Origin: Silicimonas sp.
GTDB taxonomy: Bacteria > Pseudomonadota > Alphaproteobacteria > Rhodobacterales > Rhodobacteraceae
Assembly (NCBI GenBank): GCA_022826205.1
Contig: JAJDVJ010000081.1
Coordinates: 58,401 to 122,400 of the forward strand
DNA: 64,000 nucleotides
Reading direction: 5' to 3'
The notes beneath the pieces were generated by a model that searched no databases, had not been told where the DNA came from, and was given only the letters and a program-made list of their open reading frames with translations. Shown piece after piece: positions 8,828-17,959 of this stretch. The translations under genes and the position numbers were made by a program. Position 1 is the stretch's first letter. The number at the start of each line of letters is the position of its first letter.

Positions 8828-10429
8828 TTAACGATTGCCCCGGATCATGTCGCTTGCCTTCTCGGCAATCATGATCGTCGGTGCATTCGTGTTCGAGCCC
8901 ACAAGACTCGGCATGATCGAACTGTCACAGATGCGTATCCCGTCGAGGCCACGAACCCGGCATTGAGGATCGACCACTGACATCTCGTCGTTTCCCATCT
9001 TGCACGTGCAGGTCGGATGGTACGAGGTGCGACCGTACTGCCTTGCGTAAGCTTCGTAGTCCGCCTGTGTCTTCACGTCATCATCAGGATACCTGATTGT
9101 CCTGATGTGCTTTTTCAGAGAGGGCTGCGAAAAAATCTCGCGACTGATCTTCACGCCTTCGACGCTTGTCCTTAGATCGTCCGGTTCGGCCAGGAAATTT
9201 GGATCCACGACGGGAGGTGACGAAGGGTCGGTGGAGCGCAGCCGCACTGTGCCACGGCTCTTTGGCCTAACCGTGTAGGAATTGAGCGTGATGCCCGACG
9301 AGCCTTTTGGCACGCTAGGAACGCCGGCCTCGGCACCGGCACCCGCAAGAAAGTGGAACTGCAGGTCAGGCACCTGCTTGCTGCCATCGGCAAACCAGAA
9401 CGCACCGCCCTCGACCACGTTGGACGTGATCGGACCCGAGCGGAACAGGACGTATTCCATGCCGGCCCAAAGCGCCCAGTGCGGCTTGTTGTACTTGTCC
9501 AGGCTGTGATGCCCGTTCAACTCGGCCACGATGTCGATTCCGAAATGATCATTCAGGTTTTCGCCGACGCCTGGCAGGTCGTGCACGACATCGATGCCGT
9601 GCTCGCGCAGGTGCGCGGCAGGCCCGACGCCTGACAGCATCATGATCTTCGGAGTCCCGATCGCCCCGGATGTTACCAGGATCTCGATTTCAGCCCGTAC
9701 CGACTTCCGCCCGCGACCGCTGGAATACGCGACTCCGACAGCGCGCGTGCCCTCGAACTTGATTCGCTCGACTAGGCAGCCGGTCTCCACCGTAAGGTTG
9801 GGCCGGTCCAGAACCGGCCTCAGGTAGCCGACGGCAGCGGAGCAGCGCCGACCGTTTCTGGTCGTGGTCTGGTATACGCCGCAGCCGGCTTGCACCTGCC
9901 CGTTGAAGTCAGGGTTGTACGGAATGCCGAGTTCCTGGCACGACTGCACGAATGCACGCGTCATCGGTTGCGGATCGGGGATGTTTGAGACCGCGAGCGG
10001 ACCGTCGGTCCCATGCCAACCTCCCGAGAGAATGGCATTGCCCTCGGAGCGGAGAAAATACCGCTGTATGTCCTTGAACGCCCAGCCGTCGCAGCCCTCC
10101 TGTTCCGCCCAACGGTCGTAGTCCACCGGGTTGCCGCGGGTGAATACTTCCGCATTGATTGACGATCCGCCGCCAATCACCCGCGCCTGTGCGTATGCGA
10201 TTTCACGGTTGTTTGCGTGTTTCTGCGGCGCCGTCGAAAAGCCCCAGGTATGCGGTCCGTCCGTCATCTTCGCGAAGCCGACAGGCATGTGAATGAGTGG
10301 ATGCCGGTCCCTGCCTCCTGCCTCGAGAAGGAGAACCCGCACGCCCGGGTCCTCGCTCAACCTGCTCGCCAGAACGCAGCCCGCCGACCCGCCGCCGACA
10401 ATCACGTATTCAAAGCCCGTTTCCGTCAT
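8828..10429 (-). CDS. GMC-family FAD oxidoreductase (choline dehydrogenase-like)
   Basis: 533 aa flavoprotein that oxidises alcohol groups of sugars, polyols or alkanols. The N-terminal FAD-binding site reads VIVGGGSAGCVLASRL (about 9-24), followed by LLLEAGG. The second GMC signature region includes GAIGTPKIMMLSGVGP (about 256-271). The C-terminus has SYHPTCTCKMG with the catalytic His, and ends with the NTNAPTIMIAEKASDMI FAD-contact stretch. It is likely the last gene of the transcript that begins at 16964 (binding protein, permease, ATPase, permease, alcohol dehydrogenase, cupin). The 176-nt gap before it could also hold its own promoter. Oxidation of an imported polyol or glycoside is inferred. 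Confidence 0.9.
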   Translation of the reverse strand: MTETGFEYVIVGGGSAGCVLASRLSEDPGVRVLLLEAGGRDRHPLIHMPVGFAKMTDGPHTWGFSTAPQKHANNREIAYAQARVIGGGSSINAEVFTRGNPVDYDRWAEQEGCDGWAFKDIQRYFLRSEGNAILSGGWHGTDGPLAVSNIPDPQPMTRAFVQSCQELGIPYNPDFNGQVQAGCGVYQTTTRNGRRCSAAVGYLRPVLDRPNLTVETGCLVERIKFEGTRAVGVAYSSGRGRKSVRAEIEILVTSGAIGTPKIMMLSGVGPAAHLREHGIDVVHDLPGVGENLNDHFGIDIVAELNGHHSLDKYNKPHWALWAGMEYVLFRSGPITSNVVEGGAFWFADGSKQVPDLQFHFLAGAGAEAGVPSVPKGSSGITLNSYTVRPKSRGTVRLRSTDPSSPPVVDPNFLAEPDDLRTSVEGVKISREIFSQPSLKKHIRTIRYPDDDVKTQADYEAYARQYGRTSYHPTCTCKMGNDEMSVVDPQCRVRGLDGIRICDSSIMPSLVGSNTNAPTIMIAEKASDMIRGNR

Positions 10430-10605
10430 CTATCCAACCCCATGGTCACCGGACAAGATCCTGACCATGCAAGAAATTTCTCGAGCGCGACAGCCGCCAT
10501 TGCCGGCAAAGGCAAACAGATTCAGGCCCGGTGCGGCGTCGGCAACGCACGGGCTCCTCCGCAATGCGCGATGGAGTTGCAGGCGACACATGAATCCCTG
10601 CACCC

Positions 10606-11163
10606 CTACGACGCAGCGTCAAGCCCATCACGAAAATCGTTCCAGCCGCCGTCTACCGACGACGGGGCATCAAGCCACTGTTGCAGCGCCTCGCCAGTCA
10701 CCGGATCCTTTGGCGGAATTGGCAGCATCATGATCCGCTTTGCCGCCTGCCGAAACAGTTCTTCCGTCAGGAACTTCTCCTGGATGTTGTCCCAGTCGCG
10801 CCCATCGGGATAACCGCCCACCATCAAGATGTCCTCGGAACAGTCCACCATCTCATGGCTCACTCCGGCCGGCATCACGATGACGTCGCCGACACCGAGC
10901 TTCACGCGCGTCCAGCCCTCGACGGAAAGCGAAAACTCTATCCATCCCTGGGCACATCCCAGGCACTCGTGGCTCGTCGAATGGAAATGGGCGTATCGGT
11001 AGATCCCCGGATACTCCCAGTTGTTCGTCCAGCCGTTCCCGCGGATCCGCGTCTTGATCGCGTCGACGCCACCGCCCGGGATGGCATCACGATGCACCAG
11101 CAACGGAAAGCGGCTGTTGGGAATGCGGCCTTCAGGCCGGGACGTGTATGCTTCTGTCTTCAT
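10606..11163 (-). CDS. Cupin-domain protein
   Basis: 185 aa single-domain cupin. The metal-binding pattern can be followed: HFHSTSHECLGCAQGWIEF (first motif, His residues and Glu, about 59-77) and GDVIVMPAGVSHEMVD (second motif with His, about 92-107). The layout resembles YjlB-type cupins of unknown function; others in the superfamily are sugar isomerases or dioxygenases. It is 19 nt downstream of the alcohol dehydrogenase gene and 176 nt before the GMC gene, in the transporter operon. A role in handling the imported compound is inferred; I cannot name a reaction. Confidence 0.8.
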   Translation of the reverse strand: MKTEAYTSRPEGRIPNSRFPLLVHRDAIPGGGVDAIKTRIRGNGWTNNWEYPGIYRYAHFHSTSHECLGCAQGWIEFSLSVEGWTRVKLGVGDVIVMPAGVSHEMVDCSEDILMVGGYPDGRDWDNIQEKFLTEELFRQAAKRIMMLPIPPKDPVTGEALQQWLDAPSSVDGGWNDFRDGLDAAS

Positions 11164-11182
11164 GTGTCTTCCTCTTGGCCGT

Positions 11183-12214
11183 CTACATCACGATTTGCGT
11201 CTTCAGATCTTGTGGTCGATCGGCGAAGCTGTCGAATGCCGCCTGGATGCCATCGAGTGGATAGGTCGCACCGGTGAAGGGCGCTGTCATGATCCGGTCG
11301 TGTGCGAGTAGCGTCAGCGCGTCATGCATATCCTCGCCCATTCCGGCAACCGAGCCCTGAACCGAGTTTTCCTCAAGAATCGTTGTCAGGATGTCCAAGT
11401 TGAGAGACTCGCCTGGTTCGGTCAATCCGAAGACCATGAGATGACCGCCCTTGCGCACGAGCTCCTGTGCCTCGGCGTAGAGCGCCGGACTGCCGACGCT
11501 TTCTATCACGATGTCCGTGCCGCGCCCGTCGGTGGCATCCATCACGGCCGCCTTCAACCTCGCCGGATCACTGACTCCGACATCGGCTCCAGCATCGAGC
11601 GCCATCTGCACGCGTTCGGGACTGATGTCCGAAACGATGATCGGGACTGCGCCGATCGTGCGCATGAGCTGGACATGCAGGTTGCCGATCGGACCGGCTC
11701 CGATGACGGCGACCGACTGGCCGAAAGTGACCTTCGACTTGCGGGCGGCGCGCACGACGCAGGCGAGCGGCTCCGTCAGCGCCAGGATCTCGGGCGCCAC
11801 ATGCTCCGGCGCGGGAATGACCAGCCGGGCCGGCACCGAAAGAAATTCCGCGAAGGCGCCGTCGATGGTGATGCCAATCTGCTGCATCTTTGGGCAGTTC
11901 AGGATCTCGTTCCGCCGGCACCAGTAGCAGCGCGTGCAGCCAATGTTCATGTCGACGACTACGGGCTGGCCTTCCTCGACGTCCTCGACATTTGGCCCGA
12001 GCGCTGCGACATGGCCGGTGAATTCATGCCCTGGCACCATCGGCAGGCTCTCCGACGCATAGGCCCCGTGGAAGATGTGCATGTCGGTGCCACAGATGCC
12101 CGTGCGCGCAATGCGGATCAGGGCTTCGCCTGACCCGGGCTCGGGGCGCGCGACCTCGCGCAGCTCGAACCGGCCCGGCTCGACGAGCACGGCTGCGCGC
12201 ATTGAATCCGTCAC
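11183..12214 (-). CDS. Zinc-dependent alcohol/polyol dehydrogenase
   Basis: 343 aa medium-chain dehydrogenase of the threonine/sorbitol dehydrogenase type. Catalytic zinc ligands are in GICGTDMHIFHG (about 39-50) and GHEFTGHV (about 62-69). The structural zinc Cys cluster is CTRCYWCRRNEILNC (about 93-107). The NAD(P) site is VIGAGPIGNLHVQL (about 169-182). GTG 12214 overlaps the permease stop codon (GTGA) and is taken as the start; ATG 12202 is the alternative. It is embedded in an RbsABC-type importer operon, so it most likely oxidises a secondary hydroxyl of the imported polyol or sugar. Confidence 0.9.
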   Translation of the reverse strand: MTDSMRAAVLVEPGRFELREVARPEPGSGEALIRIARTGICGTDMHIFHGAYASESLPMVPGHEFTGHVAALGPNVEDVEEGQPVVVDMNIGCTRCYWCRRNEILNCPKMQQIGITIDGAFAEFLSVPARLVIPAPEHVAPEILALTEPLACVVRAARKSKVTFGQSVAVIGAGPIGNLHVQLMRTIGAVPIIVSDISPERVQMALDAGADVGVSDPARLKAAVMDATDGRGTDIVIESVGSPALYAEAQELVRKGGHLMVFGLTEPGESLNLDILTTILEENSVQGSVAGMGEDMHDALTLLAHDRIMTAPFTGATYPLDGIQAAFDSFADRPQDLKTQIVM

Positions 12215-13155
12215 TTGACGACCCCGCTCAGCTTACTGCAATCGATGGTCAGCGCGATTGCGATGATCAGAACGACGCCGAATACCATCTGCTGCTGCGT
12301 TGCGCTGATTTCGAGATAGACCATGGCTGCGCGGATCACCATGACGATCAACGTGCCGATGGCCGTGTTGATCACGCCGCCGACCCCGCCCGTGAGGGGC
12401 GTGCCACCGACGAGCACAGCCACGATCGCCAGCAGAAGGAAGCCATTTGCGAGGTTCGCGTCGCCGCCCGAAAGCTTGACCGAGAACACCAGGCCTGCAA
12501 TGCCCGCAAAGGCTCCGGAAATCGCGAAGGCAAGGATCTTCACGCGATCGACGTTCAGGCCCGAGGCCACCGCCGCGAGTTCCCCTGAACCGACGGCCTT
12601 GAGCGCACGCCCGAAGCTTGTCCGCGTCTGGAGAAACCACGCGAACGCCAGCAGCGCAATCGCGATGGCCAATTGGTGCGGCACGCCGGCGGTACTGTCG
12701 AACATCCAGCCAAAGCTCGTGTTTCTCTCGGTCACGTCCATGGAAAGCGCCCGCTGTCCGGACAGGTACTTGGCGGCAGAAAGCGCGATGAAGCCCATTG
12801 CGAGCGTTGAGACGAATGACGGCACGTAGAGTCTGGTGGTCACGAAACCCGACATTGCCCCGAAGAGAAAGCCCGCAAGAACGCATATCACGGCCACGCC
12901 GATTCCAAACTGCGACAGATAGACGGTGGCCACGACCGTCACCATGTTCGCCACCTGCTGCGCTGACAGGTCGATGCCGCCGATGTAGATCGCGAATGTC
13001 ATGCCAAGCGCCATTATGAAGAGCGGCACGACATCGGTGACAAGTGAAAGGAAGCCGAGGGGGTCGAAGAATGCAGGATTTGCCGCCCCGACAACACAGA
13101 CAAGCGCCAGCAATGTCATCCAAGGGAAGTGCGGCTTGATGCGTTCTAGATTCAT
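12211..13155 (-). CDS. Sugar ABC transporter permease, RbsC-type (second)
   Basis: 314 aa polytopic membrane protein of the ribose/monosaccharide permease family. It shows the family markers MALGMTFAIYIGGIDLS (about 45-61), near-continuous hydrophobic segments, and the glycine-rich VLVGGTPLTGGVGGVINTAIGTLI stretch read in pieces near 240-263. It follows the ATPase gene by 11 nt and overlaps the dehydrogenase start. The importer has two different RbsC-like permeases flanking one ATPase, suggesting a heterodimeric channel. Confidence 0.92.
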   Translation of the reverse strand: MNLERIKPHFPWMTLLALVCVVGAANPAFFDPLGFLSLVTDVVPLFIMALGMTFAIYIGGIDLSAQQVANMVTVVATVYLSQFGIGVAVICVLAGFLFGAMSGFVTTRLYVPSFVSTLAMGFIALSAAKYLSGQRALSMDVTERNTSFGWMFDSTAGVPHQLAIAIALLAFAWFLQTRTSFGRALKAVGSGELAAVASGLNVDRVKILAFAISGAFAGIAGLVFSVKLSGGDANLANGFLLLAIVAVLVGGTPLTGGVGGVINTAIGTLIVMVIRAAMVYLEISATQQQMVFGVVLIIAIALTIDCSKLSGVVK

Positions 13156-13166
13156 GCGCCGGGTCC

Positions 13167-14672
13167 TCAGATCATGTGGTGGACGAGGTCATAGAGCGAT
13201 GGCTTCGCGCCCGGGGTCCCGTCGAACCGCTTCTGGAACTCGCCGTCCTTGATGACGATGATCGTATGCGAAAGTCCGATCGCCTCTTCCAGCGTGTCGG
13301 CCACCAGAACGATGCCAACGCCAGCGTCGTTCATTTCGCGGACCATTTCGTAGACGTCCTCCTTGGCGCCAATGTCCAGTCCGCGCGTGGGATGGTCGAG
13401 AAGAATGATGTCCGACCCGCCCGAACGCCATTTGGCCAAGACGACCTTTTGCTGGTTGCCGCCGGACAGGCCGCCGCAGTCCTTGCGGATGTCCGGCGTC
13501 TTGATCGCAAGCCTGTCGACCCAGTCCTTCGCCATTTCCTTCTCGTCGCCAACGCGGAGAACGCCTAGATCTGAGTACTTGTTCAACTGGCTGAGCGTCA
13601 TGTTCTCGAAGACGTTCATGCCGTTCACGATTCCCTCGACCTTCCGTTCGCGCGGCACATACCCGACACCTCGCGCGACTCCGGCCATGGCGGTGAAGCG
13701 CGTGACCTGCTCGCCCTTGATCGTGACGGCGCCGGATGTAGGTGTCTCAAGCCCGAAAATCGTGCGCAGGATTGCCTCACGACCTGAACCTTCCGTGCCG
13801 ACGAGACACAGGACTTCGCCGCGATGCAGGTCGAAGGAGATGTCGCGGTAGCGATTGTCCACGCTCACGTTGTCAAATCGGATCAACGGCGCGTCGGCTG
13901 CATACGGGGCCTGCTTCTGCTCGCGGTAGTACTCCTTGTCAATCTCCCGACCCACCATCTTGTGCTGTATGTCGTCAACGTCTGCCTCGTCGCGGGTCAC
14001 CACGTCGACAACCGCACCGTCCTTCATGACGTAGATGCGGTCCGAGAGTTCCAGGACCTCGTCGATGCGGTGGCTGACAAATATGAAGGACGCGCGCTTG
14101 GCAAGGTCGCGTACAAGCTGGAACAGCAGTTCCACCTCCTCCTTCGCGAGCACCGAAGTGGGCTCGTCAAGCAGGATGACCAGATCGCCATCGATCCGTT
14201 CCTCTAGCGTCAGCACCTTCGCCAGTTCCACGAGCTGGCGTTGCGCAAAGGAAAGCTGAGACGTCACTGCAGCCGGATCGACGTCGAGCTTTACCTTTGT
14301 CAGCTGGTGGCGCGCGGCCTTCGCCATCGCTCTCCAGTCGACAATGCCGAATTTCACGAACTGCTGCTCATAGCCCAGGAAGATGTTCTCCATGACCGTC
14401 AGGTTGGTGATCAGCGACTGTTCCTGGAACACCATCCCGATCCCGTGATTCATTGCCTGACGCGGGTTCTGAAAGCGCATGGTCGTGCCGTCGATGGTGA
14501 TCGAGCCACCATCTGGCTGGTAAGCGCCGTAGATGATCTTCATCAGCGTGGACTTTCCGGCGCCGTTCTCGCCAACAAGTCCCACGATCTCGCCTCGACC
14601 GACCTGGAAATCAACCGCCTTCAGCGCGTGAACGCCAGGGAAGTGCTTGTCTACCTTGTTCAGGGCATACAT
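13167..14672 (-). CDS. Sugar ABC transporter ATP-binding protein, RbsA/MglA-type
   Basis: 501 aa with two ABC domains, which is normal for this family. The first domain has Walker A GENGAGKST (about 35-43), signature LSFAQRQLVELAKVL (about 142) and Walker B VILLDEPTS. The second domain has a degenerate Walker A (GTEGSGREAI) and a good signature LSGGNQQKVVLAKW, as in RbsA/MglA where only one site is fully active. ATG 14672 was chosen over an upstream in-frame start because the protein then opens with MYALNKVDKHFPG and the gap to the upstream permease is 10 nt. It energises import by the flanking permeases. Confidence 0.94.
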   Translation of the reverse strand: MYALNKVDKHFPGVHALKAVDFQVGRGEIVGLVGENGAGKSTLMKIIYGAYQPDGGSITIDGTTMRFQNPRQAMNHGIGMVFQEQSLITNLTVMENIFLGYEQQFVKFGIVDWRAMAKAARHQLTKVKLDVDPAAVTSQLSFAQRQLVELAKVLTLEERIDGDLVILLDEPTSVLAKEEVELLFQLVRDLAKRASFIFVSHRIDEVLELSDRIYVMKDGAVVDVVTRDEADVDDIQHKMVGREIDKEYYREQKQAPYAADAPLIRFDNVSVDNRYRDISFDLHRGEVLCLVGTEGSGREAILRTIFGLETPTSGAVTIKGEQVTRFTAMAGVARGVGYVPRERKVEGIVNGMNVFENMTLSQLNKYSDLGVLRVGDEKEMAKDWVDRLAIKTPDIRKDCGGLSGGNQQKVVLAKWRSGGSDIILLDHPTRGLDIGAKEDVYEMVREMNDAGVGIVLVADTLEEAIGLSHTIIVIKDGEFQKRFDGTPGAKPSLYDLVHHMI

Positions 14673-14682
14673 GGAGCCGTTC

Positions 14683-15726
14683 CTACTTGACGAAGGTGAC
14701 AGACTTGCGGTTGGTCGAAAGCGCAACCGCCAAGATCACGAGCGTGCCGAGCACGCCATCCTGCACGTATGGCGGCAGTCCGATCACGACCATTCCGTTG
14801 TTGATGACATTGACGATCAGCACGCCGACGAGAGTGTTCCAGACTCCACCGATCCCGCCCCAAAGCGCCGTGCCACCGACCACGACGGCTGTGATCGACA
14901 CGAACATGAAGTTGTTGCCGGTTGCGGTCTCCGCGATGCCAATACGCCCCACTGCCAGCAGCGCGCCAACGGCGAAGAAAATTCCGGCCAGAGTGAATCC
15001 CATGATGCGCACACGGGCAACGTTCAGACCGCTGGACTGTGCCAGTTGCTCACCGCCACCCACCGCATAGAAATTCCGGCCCAGAGCGGTGTGGGACTGA
15101 ATGAACCAGGCAAGCAAAAGAAAGGCCAGCGCCACGTAGCACATGATGGGAAAGTTCAGCCAACGCACTGTCAGGAGCGAGCGGAAGAGCTCGTCCTCGA
15201 CGCGCAGGCGGTCGCCGCCGGTCAGAAGCAGGGCGAGACCGGTGCCAACGAAACCCATCGCCAGGGACGCCATGAAGCTCGGAATCTTGAGACGGACATG
15301 AATCATCCCGTTGACGAAACCCAGCAAAGCTCCAACTACGAGAGCCAGCGGGATTGCCAGCCAGGCCCAGCTTGCCAAGGTGCCGCCCCAACCGAGGAAT
15401 GCAAAGGCGAAAAGGACAGCGCAGACCGAGATCGTGCCTTCCATCGAAAGGTCGATGGAGCCCATGATGATGATGAAGGTCGCTCCGACCGCCACCATTA
15501 GCGCCGGCGTGGCCGCGATGCCGATGCGAGCGCCGTTCCGTATGGAGAAGAACCGGGAATCAAGGAGGTAGACGTGTTCCTTGCCTTCGACAAGATCGGC
15601 CAGGAATTCGAAGAACGGAAACAACAGGACCAGCGCGACGAGCACCAAGACCGGTGCCCATCTGACGATGCGGTCCCTCGTCAGCAACCCGCCGAGCGCT
15701 TCCGTCTGCGCGGATATGTCGGTCAT
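14683..15726 (-). CDS. Sugar ABC transporter permease, RbsC-type (first)
   Basis: 347 aa membrane protein of the ribose-type permease family. Characteristic blocks are VGATFIIIMGSIDLSMEG (about 80-97) and VVVGGTALWGGIGGVWNT (about 280-297), between many hydrophobic segments. ATG 15726 is preferred because GGAGGG lies 8 nt upstream; an in-frame ATG at 15756 would add ten residues. A strong hairpin separates it from the binding-protein gene 128 nt upstream. With the other permease, the ATPase and the binding protein it makes a complete importer. Confidence 0.92.
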   Translation of the reverse strand: MTDISAQTEALGGLLTRDRIVRWAPVLVLVALVLLFPFFEFLADLVEGKEHVYLLDSRFFSIRNGARIGIAATPALMVAVGATFIIIMGSIDLSMEGTISVCAVLFAFAFLGWGGTLASWAWLAIPLALVVGALLGFVNGMIHVRLKIPSFMASLAMGFVGTGLALLLTGGDRLRVEDELFRSLLTVRWLNFPIMCYVALAFLLLAWFIQSHTALGRNFYAVGGGEQLAQSSGLNVARVRIMGFTLAGIFFAVGALLAVGRIGIAETATGNNFMFVSITAVVVGGTALWGGIGGVWNTLVGVLIVNVINNGMVVIGLPPYVQDGVLGTLVILAVALSTNRKSVTFVK

Positions 15727-15817
15727 CGTCCGGCCCTCCGTGCCTGAACCACTCATTGGAAGAGCCGCAATTGGTTCCTGTCAAGAGTCAAGCCGAGGCG
15801 TGGTCGGCGAGGCGGCA

Positions 15818-15836
15818 CGGCCGGCTTGCCCGGCCG
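15818..15836 (-). terminator. Strong hairpin between binding protein and permease genes
   Basis: A perfect 7-bp GC stem (CGGCCGG / CCGGCCG) with a 5-nt loop sits just after the binding-protein stop codon. There is no U-tract, so partial attenuation or mRNA 3'-end protection is more likely than full termination. It would set a high ratio of binding protein to membrane components. Confidence 0.5.
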
Positions 15837-15854
15837 CGCCCACTGGTCGCATTG

Positions 15855-16964
15855 TCACTTGTACATGATCTGGCCGTTCGACGGCCCCCAGAAGTCCTGC
15901 CAGTCGTAGGTCGGTACGTTTTCAAGGTAGTTCGTCTTGAACTCGCGCGCATCGTCCGGTGTGACGAAGATGGTCGGCCCATAGAATTCGCGATGCTCGT
16001 TTGGCTCGTCCGACGGCTTGAAGTGCCCGACGGCGGCGTGATACGCGAGCGACGCGGTGATGCCTCCCCCCCAGTGCGGGTTGGTGAAGACGGTTGCCAG
16101 GATCTTTCCCTCAGCGACCAGGTCAACCGCCTGCGGGTTGCCGTCATAAGTGACGATCGGGACATCCATTCCCTCTGCGCGAAGCGCCTCGAGAACGCCA
16201 TAGCCGATCGTGTCGTTTGCGCAGTGCACGCCGGTGATTTCGTCGCCGTAGCGCGTGATGAACGAAGCCATGATCTGCGCCGCCTTCTGGGTGTCCCAGT
16301 CAGCCGGCTGCGCGTCGAGAAGCTCGACGTCAGGATAGTCCTTCAGCGCATTCTTCAGGCCGTCCAGACGCTCGATCGCCGGGTTGTTCGACGCGATGCC
16401 GCCAAGATGCACGACGCCGCCCTTGCCCCCGATGGCATCAAGCAGAATTCGAGCAGTGCGTTCTGCAGGGCCTTCGTCTGACCAGGTCATGTGACTGACA
16501 TAGTTGTCGCCAAAGTCCCAGGGATGCAGGTCGTCGGTCTTGTTCCAAAGAGTTGAGACATAGGCCCCCGCTTCGACACAGGCCTCGACCACCGGGCGCG
16601 CGTTTGGCGCGTCGTTGGTGTCGATGGCTAGAGCCAGTTCGCCGTTGGTCTTGGCCAACAGCGCCTTGACGTCCGCCAGAGACTTTTCCGAGGAACCCTC
16701 GTTGATCAGGTGCGTAAGGAATTCCTTCTGCTTGCCGAGGCTCTCGACAAAGGCTTCGCCGCCAGACACGATCTCGTTCCAGTAGGGGTTCGTACGGTTG
16801 CGGTAGGACCAGGCAATGGTCGGATCGGCATAGGTCGCCGCCTGCACGGGCGAAGGACCGAACATGCGCATCGCCGCTGCGCCGGAGATGCCGTAGGCCG
16901 AGGCAAGCAAGAAGTTCCGGCGTGATACCGTCTCCTGCTCAATGAATTTCTTGATGAAGGACAT
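15855..16964 (-). CDS. Sugar ABC transporter substrate-binding protein, RbsB-type, Tat signal
   Basis: 369 aa periplasmic binding protein of the ribose/LacI-like fold. The N-terminus carries a twin-arginine motif (SRRNFLLAS, residues 14-22) followed by a hydrophobic stretch and a likely cut after VQA-ATYAD, so export is probably by Tat, unusual for simple sugar-binding proteins. The core keeps family features such as DTNDAPNARPVVEACVEAG (about 115-133) and GVHCANDTIGYGVLEALR (about 240-257). It is first in the operon, divergent from the TetR gene, with operator D between them. Tat export could mean folding in the cytoplasm before secretion; the ligand is unknown. Confidence 0.92.
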   Translation of the reverse strand: MSFIKKFIEQETVSRRNFLLASAYGISGAAAMRMFGPSPVQAATYADPTIAWSYRNRTNPYWNEIVSGGEAFVESLGKQKEFLTHLINEGSSEKSLADVKALLAKTNGELALAIDTNDAPNARPVVEACVEAGAYVSTLWNKTDDLHPWDFGDNYVSHMTWSDEGPAERTARILLDAIGGKGGVVHLGGIASNNPAIERLDGLKNALKDYPDVELLDAQPADWDTQKAAQIMASFITRYGDEITGVHCANDTIGYGVLEALRAEGMDVPIVTYDGNPQAVDLVAEGKILATVFTNPHWGGGITASLAYHAAVGHFKPSDEPNEHREFYGPTIFVTPDDAREFKTNYLENVPTYDWQDFWGPSNGQIMYK

Positions 16965-17075
16965 GGACGTTCCTCTCCCTTTTTCTCGAGCCCAAGATGA
17001 GGCTCTGATTCAGTCTCGGTTGCGGCCGAATTCCCCCCGACATGCCCGACCCGCAGGCAGAAGCGGCGATTCGGT

Positions 17076-17095
17076 CAGTAACGCACTAGTTAGTT
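17076..17095. promoter_or_regulatory. Operator D of the GTAAC/GTTAC regulon
   Basis: Inverted repeat CAGTAAC-N6-GTTAGTT with a further GTTACTT half-site overlapping at 17093-17099. It lies between the importer operon (start 16964) and the TetR-family gene (start 17170), the usual place for autoregulation. Each half differs from consensus by one base, but the spacing of 6 is kept. Confidence 0.65.
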
Positions 17096-17169
17096 ACTTC
17101 TTGCTTCTCTTTCCTGTCAAGTGGGTTATAAGTGGCAGGTGACGCGATCCCTGGAAGGAAAGAACGCAC

Positions 17170-17808
17170 GTGAGAGTTGTGGAGGAACAGCCTCGGGCCC
17201 GCGACGCAAACGCAACCAAGGCCAGAATTCTCGCCGCCGCCAAATCGGAATTTGCACGACTTGGCCTCGCAGGTGCGCGCGTGGACGAGATCGCCATGCA
17301 GGCCAGCGCGAACAAACGCATGATCTACCACTACTTCGGTAGCAAGGAGGACCTGTTTCGCGCAGTACTCGTGGAAGCCTATCTTGACATTCGCAACGCC
17401 GAACAGGAACTGGAGCTTGACCACCTGCCGCCACGCGAAGCCTTGGAGCGTCTTGTTCGGTTCACTTGGGCGTATTACCTCGACAACCCGGAATTCATCA
17501 CCTTGGTCAACAGCGCGAACCTGCATCGTGGCAAGCACTTGGAGAAATCCGAGCGTTTGCGCACGGCCAGCCGCAGGTTTGTTAGCATGGTTCAGGAAAT
17601 CCTGGACCGCGGCGTTGCAGATGACGTCTTCCGCCCGGGAATCGATCCGGTGCAACTCAACATCACGATTGCGGCCATCGGCTACTACTATCTGACCAAT
17701 CGGTTCACGGGCACGATTCTGTTCGAACGCGACTTTATGGAAAGCAAGGCGCTTGAAGACCGGCTTGCCTTCAACATCGACACCGTCATGCGGCTCGTGC
17801 TTGCCTGA
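17170..17808 (+). CDS. TetR/AcrR-family transcriptional regulator
   Basis: 212 aa repressor-type regulator. Residues about 15-62 form the TetR DNA-binding domain: ATKARILAAAKSEFARLG, then the helix-turn-helix region AGARVDEIAMQASANKRMIYHYF, then the GSKEDLFRAV tail. The all-helical C-terminal domain (about 75-212) resembles RutR-like effector domains. The start is GTG 17170, preceded by GGAAGGA about 10 nt upstream. Divergent from the importer operon with operator D between. As the only regulator in the cluster it is the best candidate to bind all five AAGTAAC-N6-GTTACTT sites. Its effector is probably a pathway intermediate, possibly a CoA ester; this is inference. Confidence 0.9.
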   Translation: MRVVEEQPRARDANATKARILAAAKSEFARLGLAGARVDEIAMQASANKRMIYHYFGSKEDLFRAVLVEAYLDIRNAEQELELDHLPPREALERLVRFTWAYYLDNPEFITLVNSANLHRGKHLEKSERLRTASRRFVSMVQEILDRGVADDVFRPGIDPVQLNITIAAIGYYYLTNRFTGTILFERDFMESKALEDRLAFNIDTVMRLVLA

Positions 17809-17959
17809 CGATGCGACATTGTCCTGCTGCCGCCCGTATTGCCCGAATTCCTGGCCCGTAATTCCGTATCGTCGGCGTCCGTCGTGAAGCTGCCAGCCAG
17901 TTCACAGTTGCGGGGAAGCTGCCGGTGGCGGCGCAGGGGGTGCGGCGCCATCCATGCCA

